Below the pieces are notes generated by a model that was not told where the DNA came from, searched no databases, and saw only the letters and a list, made by a program, of their open reading frames with translations. The translations under genes and the position numbers were made by a program. From Saccharothrix carnea (GTDB taxonomy: Bacteria; Actinomycetota; Actinomycetes; Mycobacteriales; Pseudonocardiaceae): a stretch of DNA of 64,000 nucleotides. The stretch covers positions 248,001 through 312,000 of the forward strand of contig NZ_PYAX01000001.1 of NCBI RefSeq assembly GCF_003014735.1. Reading direction: 5' to 3'. Shown here in pieces: positions 45,685 to 56,965 of the stretch. Position 1 is the first letter of the stretch. Each line of letters begins with the position of its first letter.

Positions 45685-45724
45685 ACTATGGGACTTGGGC
45701 TGACAGATTTCAACTTCTGTCAGC
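45685..45724 (-). promoter_or_regulatory. Aldo/keto reductase promoter with inverted repeat
   Basis: On the minus strand TTGAAA (45708-45713) and CATAGT (45685-45690) are 17 bp apart. The perfect repeat GCTGACAG (45699-45706) / CTGTCAGC (45717-45724), with a 10-bp gap, straddles the -35 box. This suggests repressor control, perhaps by the TetR protein encoded downstream. Confidence 0.65.
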
Positions 45725-45741
45725 GCATCATATGGTGGACG

Positions 45742-46962
45742 TCACCGCACCCCCACCTTCAACGCTGGCGCGAGATCGCCCTTCGGCACCACCTCCACGT
45801 CGTCCAGCTCCAGCCAGTCCGCCATGTGGCGCAGTTCGGCGGCCAGCTCGACCGCGACCCGGCCCACGTCCGCGGTCGGCTCGGAGTAGGCCGCCTGGAC
45901 CCGCAGTACGCCCGCTGCCCGGTCCGCCTTCAGGTCGACCCGGCCCACCAGCTCGCCGTCCAGCAGGAACGGGAACACGTAGTAGCCGTGCACCCGCTTG
46001 GGCGCGGGCACGTAGATCTCGATCCGGTAGAAGAAGTCGAAGATCCGTTCGGTCCTGGCCCGCTCCCAGATCAGCGGGTCGAACGGGCACAGCAGGGCCC
46101 GACCGGTGATCCGCCGGGGCACGCGGGCCTCGACGTGCCGGTACGCGGGCGCGGCCCAGCCCTGCACCTCGACCGGCTCCAGCACCCCGGCCTCCACCAG
46201 CTCGGCCACGGCCTGCCGACTGCGCCCCGGCTGCAGGCGGTAGTAGTCGCGCAGGTCCGGCTCGGTCGCCACGCCCAACGCCGTCGCCGCACGGGCCACC
46301 AGCTCGCGCGCACCCTCCTCCGCCGAGACCGACAGCCGCCGCGCCAAAGCCTCCGGTGGCAGCACGCGTTCGCTCAGGTCGTACAGCCGCTCGAACCCGC
46401 GCCGCGAGCCAGTGGTCAGCACGCCCTCGCCGAACAGGTACTCGCACACCTTCTTGACCTCGGACCAGTTCCAGCCCCAGTGCTCCTTGGCCCGCGGCCC
46501 GCCACCGGCGAGCGCCTTCTCGATCGCGCCCGCGCCGACCGGCCCCAGTTCCTTCACCACGGCCAGGATGTCGTCCACGAGCTGGGGCGAGCGCTCGGCG
46601 ATGGCCGTGTAGTTCTTCCACCAGCCCGGCCGCTTGGCGCCGGAGTGCAGCAACGGCCAGTCCTCCACCGGCACCAGGCTCGCCTCGTGCGCCCAGTACT
46701 CCACCAGCAACCGCGGCTTGCGGACGCTGTGCGACCACGCGGCGGAGTCCACCAAGGACGGCGCGTAGGCGCCGAGCCTGCTGAACAACGGCATGTAGTG
46801 CGCGCGGACGGCCACGTTCACCGAGTCGAGCTGCAGCAACCGGATCCGGGACAGCACCTTCTGCAGGTGCCGCCGGGTGGGCGCCGAGTCGGGCCGGGCG
46901 TCGGCGAAACCCTGGGCGCCCAGCGCGATCCGGCGGGCGACGTCAGCGCTCATCTTCTGCAC
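45742..46962 (-). CDS. Winged-helix DNA glycosylase of the YcaQ/AlkX family
   Basis: 406 residues of the DUF1006/HTH_42 family. Stacked winged-helix units are visible. The QLD of RIRLLQLDSVNV (about residue 44) matches the catalytic QxD/QxQ motif of the family, and RAHYMPLFSRLG, WAHEASLVP and PFDPLIWERARTERIFDFFY are signature strings. Members excise alkylated bases or unhook interstrand cross-links. Start GTG 46962 has GGAGG eight bases upstream; it overlaps the transporter gene by 20 bp. Confidence 0.9.
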   Translation of the reverse strand: MQKMSADVARRIALGAQGFADARPDSAPTRRHLQKVLSRIRLLQLDSVNVAVRAHYMPLFSRLGAYAPSLVDSAAWSHSVRKPRLLVEYWAHEASLVPVEDWPLLHSGAKRPGWWKNYTAIAERSPQLVDDILAVVKELGPVGAGAIEKALAGGGPRAKEHWGWNWSEVKKVCEYLFGEGVLTTGSRRGFERLYDLSERVLPPEALARRLSVSAEEGARELVARAATALGVATEPDLRDYYRLQPGRSRQAVAELVEAGVLEPVEVQGWAAPAYRHVEARVPRRITGRALLCPFDPLIWERARTERIFDFFYRIEIYVPAPKRVHGYYVFPFLLDGELVGRVDLKADRAAGVLRVQAAYSEPTADVGRVAVELAAELRHMADWLELDDVEVVPKGDLAPALKVGVR

Positions 46963-47839
46963 GGACGGATCCTCCCACCGGGGTACGACACTTCCGCTCG
47001 GCCCGGACCACCAGCACCACCGCGGCCACCACCAGCAGCCCGCCGACCAGCTGGAACACCCCGAACCGCTCGTCGGCCAGCCACACGCCCAGCACCACCG
47101 CGATCACCGGGTTCACGTACGCGTAGGTCGCCACCGTTGACACCGGCAGCTGACCCAGCACGTACACGTACGAGCTGAACGCCAGCAACGACCCGAACAC
47201 CACCAGGTAGCCCCACGCCACCCACGACGACGTGGTGATCACCTCGAACGACACCCGCTCCCCCGCGGCCAGCCCCACCACCGTCAACGCCGCCCCGCCG
47301 GCCGACATCTCCACCGCCGACAGCGCGAACGGGTTCGCGGGCGTGTCCAGCCGGTTGCTCAGGAACGACCCCAGCGCCCACCCGAACGCCGCCAGCAGCA
47401 CGACCCACGGCCCCCACCACGACGAGTCGCCCATGTCGTCCAACAACAACGCGGCCAGCCCGACCAGCCCGATCACCACGCCCGCGTACGTCACGCGGTG
47501 CGGCCGTTCCCCGGCGAACCGCCGCATCAGCACCACGTACAGCGGCACGGACGCCACCAGCAGCGCCGCCAACCCCGACGCCACCGACTGCTCGGCCAGC
47601 ACCACGAGCCCGTTGCCCCAGGCGGGCAGCAACAACCCCAGCAGCACCGCCGAGCCGAACTGCTTCCGCGTCATCCGCAGCCCGCCACGCCACGCCACCA
47701 CCAGCGCCAGCACCGCGCCCGCGATCAGGAACCGCGAGCCGCCCGACAGCAGCGGCGGCATCGACTCGATGGTGAACCTGATGGCCAGGTAGGTCGAACC
47801 CCAGACCACGTACACGACACCCAACGCTGCCCAACGCAC
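46943..47839 (-). CDS. EamA/DMT-family transporter
   Basis: 298 residues with ten membrane helices in two EamA repeats. The N-terminal VVYVVWGSTYLAIRFTIESMPP is the typical drug/metabolite transporter start, and the second repeat ends YVNPVIAVVLGVWLADERFG. Substrate unknown; often amino-acid or metabolite export. The gene shares its 3' end with the start of the YcaQ-like gene, so both are probably in one transcript. Confidence 0.93.
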   Translation of the reverse strand: MRWAALGVVYVVWGSTYLAIRFTIESMPPLLSGGSRFLIAGAVLALVVAWRGGLRMTRKQFGSAVLLGLLLPAWGNGLVVLAEQSVASGLAALLVASVPLYVVLMRRFAGERPHRVTYAGVVIGLVGLAALLLDDMGDSSWWGPWVVLLAAFGWALGSFLSNRLDTPANPFALSAVEMSAGGAALTVVGLAAGERVSFEVITTSSWVAWGYLVVFGSLLAFSSYVYVLGQLPVSTVATYAYVNPVIAVVLGVWLADERFGVFQLVGGLLVVAAVVLVVRAERKCRTPVGGSVRAEDER

Positions 47840-47936
47840 GTCGCTGACGCTGTCACGTCGGACCTCCCGGAATCACGCGCATTTCGGCCACGGTGTCCGA
47901 CGCCACTCCGGTCCGGGCGGCCGATAGGGTGCCGGC

Positions 47937-48488
47937 ATGGCCGACGCCACCGTGCGCACCGCGCAGCCCGACGACGTGGCGGAGATCGCCCGCATCCACC
48001 GCGACACCTGGCGCACCGCGTACCGCGACCTCGTGCCCGCCGAGGTGCTGGCGGCGCTCGACGTCGACGAGACCTCGACCGCGTGGGCCGAGGCCGTCGC
48101 GCACGGACAGGTGTTCGTCGCGGCCGAGGGTGACTGGACGGTCGGGTTCTGCGTCGCCGGGATGGCGCCCGAAGGGGAAGTGGCGCACGCGGACGGCTCG
48201 CTGCCCGACGACGCGGCGACCACGGCGCTGGTGAACGTGCTCGTCGAACCGCGGTGGGGACGGCGCGGGCACGGCGGCAGGCTGCTCGCCACGGCCGCCG
48301 CGCAGCTGCGCGAAGCGGGTGCGACCAGGGGCGTCGCCTGGGTGCCGGAGGCGGACAAGGCGTCGATCGGCTTCTACGGCAAGGCGGACTGGGCGGCCGA
48401 CGGCACGGTGCGCACCCTGGACGCCGGCGGGCAGCCATTGCGCGAAATAAGGGTTACCGGGGGGTTGTCCCTACTGCTCGAGCCTTGA
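47937..48488 (+). CDS. GNAT-family N-acetyltransferase
   Basis: 183 residues, a single GNAT domain. It has VRTAQPDDVAEIARIHRDTWRTAYRDLVP at the start and the acetyl-CoA loop VLVEPRWGRRGHGGRLLATAAAQLREAGA at about residues 98-126. The substrate is unknown. TAGGGT ends six bases before the ATG with no ribosome binding site, so it is probably leaderless. Confidence 0.9.
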   Translation: MADATVRTAQPDDVAEIARIHRDTWRTAYRDLVPAEVLAALDVDETSTAWAEAVAHGQVFVAAEGDWTVGFCVAGMAPEGEVAHADGSLPDDAATTALVNVLVEPRWGRRGHGGRLLATAAAQLREAGATRGVAWVPEADKASIGFYGKADWAADGTVRTLDAGGQPLREIRVTGGLSLLLEP

Positions 48489-48509
48489 CGGCGCGGGTAG
48501 CCTCGCCGG

Positions 48510-49010
48510 GTGCTCGGGTGGTTGTGCCTCACGTTCAGCGTAGCTTTCGGCTCCGCTCTGTTACCCCTCATCAGCATCGAGATCTTCGTGATCGGTCTGG
48601 TGACCCAGCAACCGGGCATCTCGTGGTGGTGGATCGGCCTCGCGGTCGCCCTGGGCCAGGTGCTGGGCAAGATGTTCTACTTCCTCGCCGCGCGCGGCTC
48701 GTTGCACCTGCCCGCGTTCCTCAAGCGCAAGGAGAAGAAGGCCAAGCCGCTGTCGCCGTGGCGGCTGAAGTGGAGGGCCAGGCTGGAGTGGGTGCGCGTG
48801 CGCTGCCACCGGCACCCGCACTGGATGTTCGGCACGCACGCGGTCAGCTCGGTGGTCGGCCTGCCGCCGTTCATGTTCACCACCGTGCTGGCGGGTCTGG
48901 CGGGCATGTCGTCCTGGTTGTTCATCTCGACCAGCGTGGCGGGCCGGTTCGCCCGGTTCAGCGTCCTCGCCGCTTCGCCCGCCGCGGTGGCTGGCTGGTG
49001 GGTGCACTAG
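48510..49010 (+). CDS. Small multi-pass membrane protein, VTT/DedA-like
   Basis: 166 residues with four to five membrane segments (about 1-30, 40-62, 108-130, 145-165) and a basic cytoplasmic loop (LKRKEKKAKPLSPWRLKWRAR). The HPHWMFGTHAVSSVVGLPPFMFTT stretch resembles the VTT/SNARE-associated family (YqaA-like). TAGCCT ends six bases before GTG 48510, the leaderless pattern. Its 3' end overlaps the convergent PRC-barrel gene by 53 bp. Confidence 0.8.
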   Translation: MLGWLCLTFSVAFGSALLPLISIEIFVIGLVTQQPGISWWWIGLAVALGQVLGKMFYFLAARGSLHLPAFLKRKEKKAKPLSPWRLKWRARLEWVRVRCHRHPHWMFGTHAVSSVVGLPPFMFTTVLAGLAGMSSWLFISTSVAGRFARFSVLAASPAAVAGWWVH

Positions 49011-49335
49011 CGCCGCGCTCGTGGCGCACCAGCCGCTGCTCGGGCAGCCTCAGCCCGTAGTGGTCGTGCAGCTCGGCCTGCTCGGCGTCGGAGAGGTCGC
49101 GGCCGCCGACCTTCGGCGCGTCCTCCACCTCCCGCTCCTCCACCGGCACCACGAGCCTGCGGTCGCGCACCTGGGCACCCCGGATCGGCACGAGCGTGGT
49201 GCCGCGGTCGGTGCGCACGGAGGCCCACAGCGGGCGGCCACCGGCCAGCCACAGCTCCGCGACCGGTCCGATGGGCCGGCCGTGCCGATCCAGCACGTCA
49301 CAGTCGTAGAGGCGGTCCACCGCTGAACGATCCAT
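48958..49335 (-). CDS. PRC-barrel-like domain protein
   Basis: 125 residues. The N-terminal ~75 residues (YDCDVLDRHGRPIGPVAELWL, then LWASVRTDRGTTLVPIRGAQV) form the repeated strands of a PRC barrel. A charged tail follows (LSDAEQAELHDHYGLRLPE). Such proteins are often stress-linked in actinobacteria, but the role here is unknown. The last residues (PPRRAKRRGR) are encoded antisense to the neighbouring gene end. Confidence 0.8.
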   Translation of the reverse strand: MDRSAVDRLYDCDVLDRHGRPIGPVAELWLAGGRPLWASVRTDRGTTLVPIRGAQVRDRRLVVPVEEREVEDAPKVGGRDLSDAEQAELHDHYGLRLPEQRLVRHERGASAPTSQPPRRAKRRGR

Positions 49336-49397
49336 GCCTCATCGGCTACCCGACCGTTCGGGTGATCGCACGGCCAACCACCCGGTCGTGTGACGGC

Positions 49398-50177
49398 CTA
49401 CTGTCCCTCGTCCGGGTCCTCGTCCACCCGTCTGAGCTGCCGGCGCACCACGAGCAGCACGGCGACGCCCACGGTCGCCACGAGCACGCTGATGACCAGG
49501 CCGAGGCGCAGCGCGTCCACGCCGCTGTCCGGGCTCACGTCGGCGGACAGCACGACTGCGGCCTTCTGCGAGGCAGTCGGCCAGGCGAACGTGCTGGACG
49601 CCGACGACGGCGCGGACGGCTCGGTCGTGGCGGACGACGAGGACGATGATGCCGACGTCGTGGTGGTGGTCGTCGTCGTGGTGGTCGTGGCGGGCGGCGC
49701 GGTCGTGAGCGACGGCGTCGCGGAGGGTGGCGGTGCGTCGTCCGTCGTGGTGACGGCCGCGACCGAACCGGTGCACGGCACGCCGTCGACGGTGAACGAC
49801 GTCGGCTCGGGGTTGCTGCCCGACCAGGTGCCGTTGAAGCCGACCGTCACCGACCGGTTCGTGCCCACCCGGCCGTTGTGGTCGGCGTTGCCCACCCGCA
49901 CGGTGCTGCCGGTCTGGCTGAACTCGCCGTTCCACGTCTCGGAGCTGATCCGCTGCCCGGCGCCGAACGACCACTCCAGGGTCCAGCCCGACAGCGGGTC
50001 GCCGAGGTTCGTCAGCGTGACCCGCGCGCCGAACCCGCCGCGCCACTGGTCGGTGATCACGTAGTCGACGTCGCACCCGGCCGCGGCGCGGGCCGTGGCC
50101 GCCGGGGTGGTGAGGCCGACCGCGACCAGGGCCGCGACGACGGCGAGAGCCGCCCGGACGATCCGAGCGAAGTGCAT
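49398..50177 (-). CDS. Membrane-anchored CBM2-type cellulose-binding protein
   Basis: 259 residues. A signal peptide (1-32) leads to a family-2 carbohydrate-binding module (about 35-135, CDVDYVITDQWRGGFGARVTL, SGWTLEWSFGAGQRI, VTVGFNGTWSGSNPEPTSF). Two cysteines frame it (CDVDY and VPCTG). A long Thr/Ser-rich linker (about 142-195) and a C-terminal membrane helix (about 226-248) with a positively charged tail follow. There is no catalytic domain, so it probably binds cellulose or chitin at the cell surface. Confidence 0.9.
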   Translation of the reverse strand: MHFARIVRAALAVVAALVAVGLTTPAATARAAAGCDVDYVITDQWRGGFGARVTLTNLGDPLSGWTLEWSFGAGQRISSETWNGEFSQTGSTVRVGNADHNGRVGTNRSVTVGFNGTWSGSNPEPTSFTVDGVPCTGSVAAVTTTDDAPPPSATPSLTTAPPATTTTTTTTTTTSASSSSSSATTEPSAPSSASSTFAWPTASQKAAVVLSADVSPDSGVDALRLGLVISVLVATVGVAVLLVVRRQLRRVDEDPDEGQ

Positions 50178-50234
50178 GGGGACTCCTGGGAGGTGCGGTG
50201 GATCACCTGATTCTTCCCCAGGAGGCCCGCGTCG

Positions 50235-50330
50235 TTAGCCGAACGTGAGAGCAATGCCCAGCGCGGCCGCGATCACCACGCAGGCAACGGTCAGCAGCAG
50301 GTTCTCACAGGTCTTCGCCACACCACCCAC
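50235..50330 (-). CDS. Candidate 31-residue membrane peptide
   Basis: Open from GTG 50330 to TAA 50235: MGGVAKTCENLLLTVACVVI followed by AAALGIALTFG. It is one membrane helix with a short Lys/Glu N-terminus, in an otherwise empty region between two genes on the same strand. There is no strong ribosome binding site or -10 box, so expression is uncertain. Confidence 0.4.
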   Translation of the reverse strand: MGGVAKTCENLLLTVACVVIAAALGIALTFG

Positions 50331-50404
50331 GGTAACCACGGCGACCGGAAGATCCAAGGCAAGGGAACGTTAAGGCCGGATGAATCACACCCCGAGAGGC
50401 CGAT

Positions 50405-50860
50405 CTACACCCGATTCGTCGGTGACTGGAAGAGGTCGATCGCCTTGCGCATCGTCTCCCGCGCCCGACCGCGGTCACCCGCCAAGTCGTAGGCCTGCGC
50501 CAGCAGGAACCACGCCCGCCAGTCGCCCGGCCGCGCCTCGACATCGGCCCGGCGCTGTTCGAACCACTCGTCCGCCGCCTCCCGGTCCACCCGTCCGGAC
50601 GGGCGACGCGGCAACCCGGAGGTGTCGAGGAGACCGCCCTCGGCGTCGAGCTGCCGCGCCATCCGCTCGGTGGTGAAGCCGAACCTGAGGTTCGTCCACG
50701 CGATCCACGCGCCGATCAGCGGCAGCACCAGCACGCCGACGCCCAGGCCGATGCCGACCGGGTCGCCGGTACCCAGCAGCACCACGGCCCGGCCGCCGAG
50801 CAGCACGAAGTACACCGCCAGCGCGGCGGTGATCAGGAACGCGACGGTGCGGGTCTTCAT
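50405..50860 (-). CDS. Membrane protein with TPR-like tail, upstream-conserved near dapB
   Basis: 151 residues from ATG 50860. Two membrane helices (about 5-28 and 38-58) precede a cytoplasmic region. The C-terminal part reads like one or two tetratricopeptide units (DWRAWFLLAQAYDLAGDRGRARETMRKAI). Mycobacteria have a membrane protein gene in the same place beside dapB (Rv2772c position). Function unknown. Confidence 0.8.
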   Translation of the reverse strand: MKTRTVAFLITAALAVYFVLLGGRAVVLLGTGDPVGIGLGVGVLVLPLIGAWIAWTNLRFGFTTERMARQLDAEGGLLDTSGLPRRPSGRVDREAADEWFEQRRADVEARPGDWRAWFLLAQAYDLAGDRGRARETMRKAIDLFQSPTNRV

Positions 50861-50885
50861 CACCGGACCACTTCCACCGGACCGA

Positions 50886-53043
<2,158 letters not shown>

Positions 53044-53047
<4 letters not shown>

Positions 53048-55287
53048 TGCGCGGAGGCCTCGGCCTCGGCGGGTGCGGCGTCCTGGGCGGGGTTGTCGGC
53101 GGCCGGGGCCGCGTCCGCGTCCTCGTTCACCAGCACCAGGCTGATCTTGCCGCGCTGGTCGATGTCCGCGATCTCGACGCGGAGCTTGTCGCCGACGTTG
53201 ACCACGTCCTCGACCTTGTTGATGCGCTTGCCGTTGCCCAGCTTCGAGATGTGGATCAGGCCGTCCTTGCCCGGGAGCAGGGACACGAACGCGCCGAACG
53301 CCGCGGTCTTCACCACGGTGCCCAGGAAGCGCTCGCCGACCTTCGGCAGCTGCGGGTTCGCGATCGCGTTGATCAGGCCGATCGCGGCCTCGGCCGAAGG
53401 GCCGTCCGCCGCGCCGACGTAGATCGTGCCGTCGTCCTCGATGGAGATGTCGGCACCGGTCTGCTCGGTGATCGAGTTGATCATCTTGCCCTTCGGGCCG
53501 ATGACCTCGCCGATCTTGTCCGTCGGGATCTTGACCGACGTCACGCGCGGCGCGAACGGGCTCATCTCGTCCGGGCTGTCGATGGCCTCGGCCATGACCT
53601 CCAGGATGGTCAGGCGCGCGTCACGCGCCTGGCCGAGGGCGCTCGCCAGCACGTCGGACGGGATGCCGTCCAGCTTGGTGTCGAGCTGGAGCGCGGTCAC
53701 GAACTCCTTGGTGCCGGCGACCTTGAAGTCCATGTCGCCGAACGCGTCCTCGGCACCGAGGATGTCGGTCAGCGCGACGTACTCCGTCTTGCCGTCGACC
53801 TCGTCGGACACCAGGCCCATGGCGATGCCCGAGACCGGCGCCTTCAGCGGCACACCGGCGTTGAGCAGCGACATCGTGGACGCGCAGACCGAGCCCATGG
53901 ACGTCGAACCGTTGGAGCTCAGCGCCTCGGACACCTGGCGGATCGCGTAGGGGAACTCCTCGCGCTTGGGCAGCACGGGCATCAGCGCCCGCTCGGCCAG
54001 CGCGCCGTGGCCGATCTCGCGCCGCTTGGGCGAGCCCACGCGGCCGGTCTCACCGGTGGAGAACGGCGGGAAGTTGTAGTGGTGCAGGTAGCGCTTGTGC
54101 GTCTCCGGGGACAGCGAGTCGATCTGCTGCTCCATGCGCAGCATGTTCAGCGTGGTGACACCCAGGATCTGGGTCTCGCCGCGCTCGAACAGCGCCGAGC
54201 CGTGCGCCCGCGGGATCAGCTCGACCTCGGCCGACAGCGACCGGATCTCGGTGAGGCCGCGGCCGTCGATGCGCACCTTGTCCCGCAGGATGCGCTGGCG
54301 CACGAGCTTCTTGGTCAGCGAGCGGAACGCCGCGCCGACCTCCTTCTCGCGACCCTCGAACTGCTCGGCCAGCTTCTCCAGCACCGACGCCTTGATCTCG
54401 TCGATGCGGGACTCGCGCTCCTGCTTGCCGCCGATGCTCATCGCCTGCGCCAGCTCGCCGGACGCGGCCTGCTCGACGGCCTCGAAGGCGTCGGCCTGGT
54501 AGGCCGGGTAGGTCGGGAACTCGCCGGTGGCCTTCGCGGCGACCTGCGCCAGCTGGGCCTGCGCGTCGCACAGCGCCTTGATGAACGGCTTGGCGGCCTC
54601 CAGACCGGCGGCCACGACCTCCTCGGTCGGCGCCTGCGCGCCCTCGCCGATCAGGTCGATGACCTTCTCGGTGGCCTCGGCCTCGACCATCATGATCGCG
54701 ACGTCGTCACCGACGACCCGGCCGGCGACGACCATGTCGAACACGGCCTTCTCCAGCTGCTCGTGGGTCGGGAACGCCACCCACTGGCCCTCGATCAGCG
54801 CCACCCGGACGCCGCCGATGGGGCCGGAGAACGGCAGGCCCGCCAGCTGCGTGGACGCCGACGCGGCGTTGATCGCCACGACGTCGTACAGGTCGGCCGG
54901 GTTCAGGCTCATCACCGTGATGACGACCTGGATCTCGTTGCGCAGACCGTCCACGAAGGACGGGCGCAGCGGCCGGTCGATGAGGCGACAGGTCAGGATC
55001 GCGTCGGTCGACGGGCGGCCTTCGCGGCGGAAGAACGAGCCGGGGATGCGGCCCGCCGCGTACATGCGCTCCTCGACGTCCACCGTGAGGGGGAAGAAGT
55101 CGAAGTGCTCCTTGGGGTGCTTCGACGCCGTCGTCGCCGACAGCAGCATCGTCTCGTCGTCCAGGTAGGCGACGACCGAGCCCGCCGCCTGGCGGGCCAG
55201 GCGACCGGTCTCGAAGCGGATGGTGCGGGTGCCGAACCGACCGTTGTCGATAGTGGCTGAAGTCTCGTGGACCTCGATGTCCGTCAT
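53044..55287 (-). CDS. pnp: Polyribonucleotide nucleotidyltransferase (PNPase)
   Basis: 747 residues. Two RNase PH domains (about 20-235 and 350-560) flank a helical domain, then a KH domain ([22 protein letters not shown]) and an S1 domain ([22 protein letters not shown]). It degrades RNA 3' to 5' with phosphate and is the likely degradosome core with RNase J. ATG 55287 is chosen for GAGGAG upstream. A long leader with hairpins follows the rpsO terminator. Confidence 0.97.
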
Positions 55288-55369
55288 ATGGGTACTCCTC
55301 GTCATGCGGGTCACAGCGCGCCGATGGCGCGGGATCGCGGTTCGGACGAGGCCGGTCTTCGATCGAAGT

Positions 55370-55393
55370 CCCCTGGGTTTCCTCTACCAGGGG
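55370..55393 (-). other. pnp leader hairpin
   Basis: CCCCTGG (55370-55376) pairs with CCAGGGG (55387-55393) around a 10-nt loop in the 178-bp leader of pnp. It could be a processing or autoregulatory element, as pnp leaders are in other bacteria; not proven here. Confidence 0.4.
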
Positions 55394-55465
55394 GCCACTA
55401 CCGAGGACCGGCGAACTGTCGTCCCGTGCGCCGCGCGTGCTTCCCTCGTCTTTGTTTTCGTCAAC

Positions 55466-55503
55466 GCCGAGGGGGAGTGACCGTGTGGTCACTCCCCCTC
55501 GGC
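55466..55503 (-). terminator. rpsO terminator/attenuator
   Basis: Perfect 17-bp stem (55466-55482 with 55487-55503) and a GTGT loop, 6 bp after the rpsO stop. The downstream minus-strand sequence has no T run, so some read-through into pnp is likely. Confidence 0.85.
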
Positions 55504-55508
55504 ACGTC

Positions 55509-55778
55509 TCACCTGCGCAGGCCGAGCCGACCGATCAGGTCGCGGTAGCGCTGGATGTCCACCTTCTGGAGGTAGTTGAGCAGCCGGCGGCGCCGGCCGA
55601 CCAGCAGGAGCAGGCCACGACGCGAGTGGTGGTCGTGCTTGTGCTTCTTCAGGTGCTCGGTCAGGTCGGCGATGCGCTTGCTCAGCAGCGCGACCTGGGC
55701 CTCGGCGGAACCGGTGTCCGTGTCGTGGACGCCGTACTCGGCGAGGATGGTCTTCTTCTGATCAGTGGTCAGTGCCAC
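55509..55778 (-). CDS. rpsO: 30S ribosomal protein S15
   Basis: 89 residues, the standard S15 length. [20 protein letters not shown] starts the protein and [20 protein letters not shown] is the conserved rRNA-binding segment. It is upstream of pnp, the near-universal rpsO-pnp order. GTG 55778 has AAGGAG upstream. Confidence 0.98.
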   Translation of the reverse strand: MALTTDQKKTILAEYGVHDTDTGSAEAQVALLSKRIADLTEHLKKHKHDHHSRRGLLLLVGRRRRLLNYLQKVDIQRYRDLIGRLGLRR

Positions 55779-55902
55779 GTGTTCGCTACTCCTTGTACTG
55801 GTTAAGTGCCGTGCGGCCCCGCCCGGGGGCGAGGTAGTCGGTGCTGGCCGCCACGGACCACAGCCAGACCCAAATGTCGAGGTTACCAGCAGTACCGGCG
55901 CG

Positions 55903-56355
55903 CTACGCGTTTGACGTGCTCAAGGGCACCCGGTCGAGGACGGTGTAGCCCTCCGCCGGGTCGCTGCGGACCAGGGCGACCTCCGTGGCCGTCCACTCAC
56001 GACCGGTGAACTCCACGTGCGGCAGCACGGCACCGCGGGCCACGGTGACGTGCGGTCGCCAGTCCGGCGGCACGTGCGCCGCCTCGCCCAGCTCACCCAG
56101 CGGGCCGTCCACGCCGATCCACAGCACCCGGCGGAACGTGCCGCTGCCGCGCAGCCGCAGCACGGGCGCGGTGACGCGGTCCAGGCCGTCGAGCCGGCCG
56201 GCGGGCTCGGCCTCGCCGAAGAACCGGACGGTGACGTGCCAGCGGGCCGGGTGCTGCCAGCGCAACCGCGGGTAGGCCCGGCGGAACGGGCGGAGGGCGT
56301 CGTGCAGCTCCCCGACGACGTCGTCGGGCGGGAAGAGGGCGGAGAAGAGGCTCAC
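55903..56355 (-). CDS. thpR: RNA 2',3'-cyclic phosphodiesterase (ThpR)
   Basis: 150 residues of the 2H phosphoesterase family. The two HxT motifs are present: WHVTVRF (about residues 39-45) and RPHVTVARG (about 100-108). It opens 2',3'-cyclic phosphates of RNA. Located between rpsO and the helix-turn-helix regulator gene, all on the minus strand. Confidence 0.9.
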   Translation of the reverse strand: MSLFSALFPPDDVVGELHDALRPFRRAYPRLRWQHPARWHVTVRFFGEAEPAGRLDGLDRVTAPVLRLRGSGTFRRVLWIGVDGPLGELGEAAHVPPDWRPHVTVARGAVLPHVEFTGREWTATEVALVRSDPAEGYTVLDRVPLSTSNA

Positions 56356-56385
56356 CAGCGGTCGTTCAGTCGGTCGGGCGGGCGG

Positions 56386-56874
56386 TCAGGTGTCGCGGCC
56401 CTTGCCCGCGCGGCGCAGCAGCTCGGCCAGGGCGGGGAAGTCCTCGCCCAGCACGTCGGCGGCCTGCGACAGCTCGCGGCGGTCGGCCAGGCGGCGCAGG
56501 AAGGGGAACACCACGGCCTCGTCGTCGGCGGCGCCGTTCACCGGCAGTGAATCACGGCTCACGGTCGGCTTCGACTGCCGCACGTCCTCCAGCGCGCGCT
56601 GCAACGCCTCGGGTGCGCCGGACGCCACGTCGGGGGTGAGGACCTTGCGCTCCAGCATGATCATCCGAGCCAGCACGGAGGGGTTGCCGATCTTGGCCCG
56701 ACGTCCGCTCATGACCTGGCTCAGCATGGGGGCGCTGATGCCCAGCACGTCCGCGAGCTGGGCCTGCGAGACGTTGAACGCGACCACCAGCCGGCGCACC
56801 CGGTCACCCAGGGGTTCCCCGTACCACTCCCGCTGCAACGCGAGGTTGCGCTGGACGATCTTGTGGTCCTCCAC
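56386..56874 (-). CDS. Helix-turn-helix DNA-binding protein
   Basis: 162 residues from GTG 56874 (GGGAGAGG upstream); the longer in-frame ATG at 57012 lacks a site. The N-terminal EWYGEPLGDRVRRLVVAFNV leads into a Cro/CI-like motif (VSQAQLADVLGISAPMLSQVMSGRRAKIGN). The C-terminal ~80 residues are unassigned and charged. Often found next to ribF in actinobacteria. Target unknown. Confidence 0.85.
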   Translation of the reverse strand: MEDHKIVQRNLALQREWYGEPLGDRVRRLVVAFNVSQAQLADVLGISAPMLSQVMSGRRAKIGNPSVLARMIMLERKVLTPDVASGAPEALQRALEDVRQSKPTVSRDSLPVNGAADDEAVVFPFLRRLADRRELSQAADVLGEDFPALAELLRRAGKGRDT

Positions 56875-56965
56875 CTTCGCCTCTCCCCTGACCGACGGAC
56901 GTGACAGGCATCTTGCCAGGTAGTCACCCGTCACACGGCCGGTTCCACCCAGCTGGTTCAACCGG

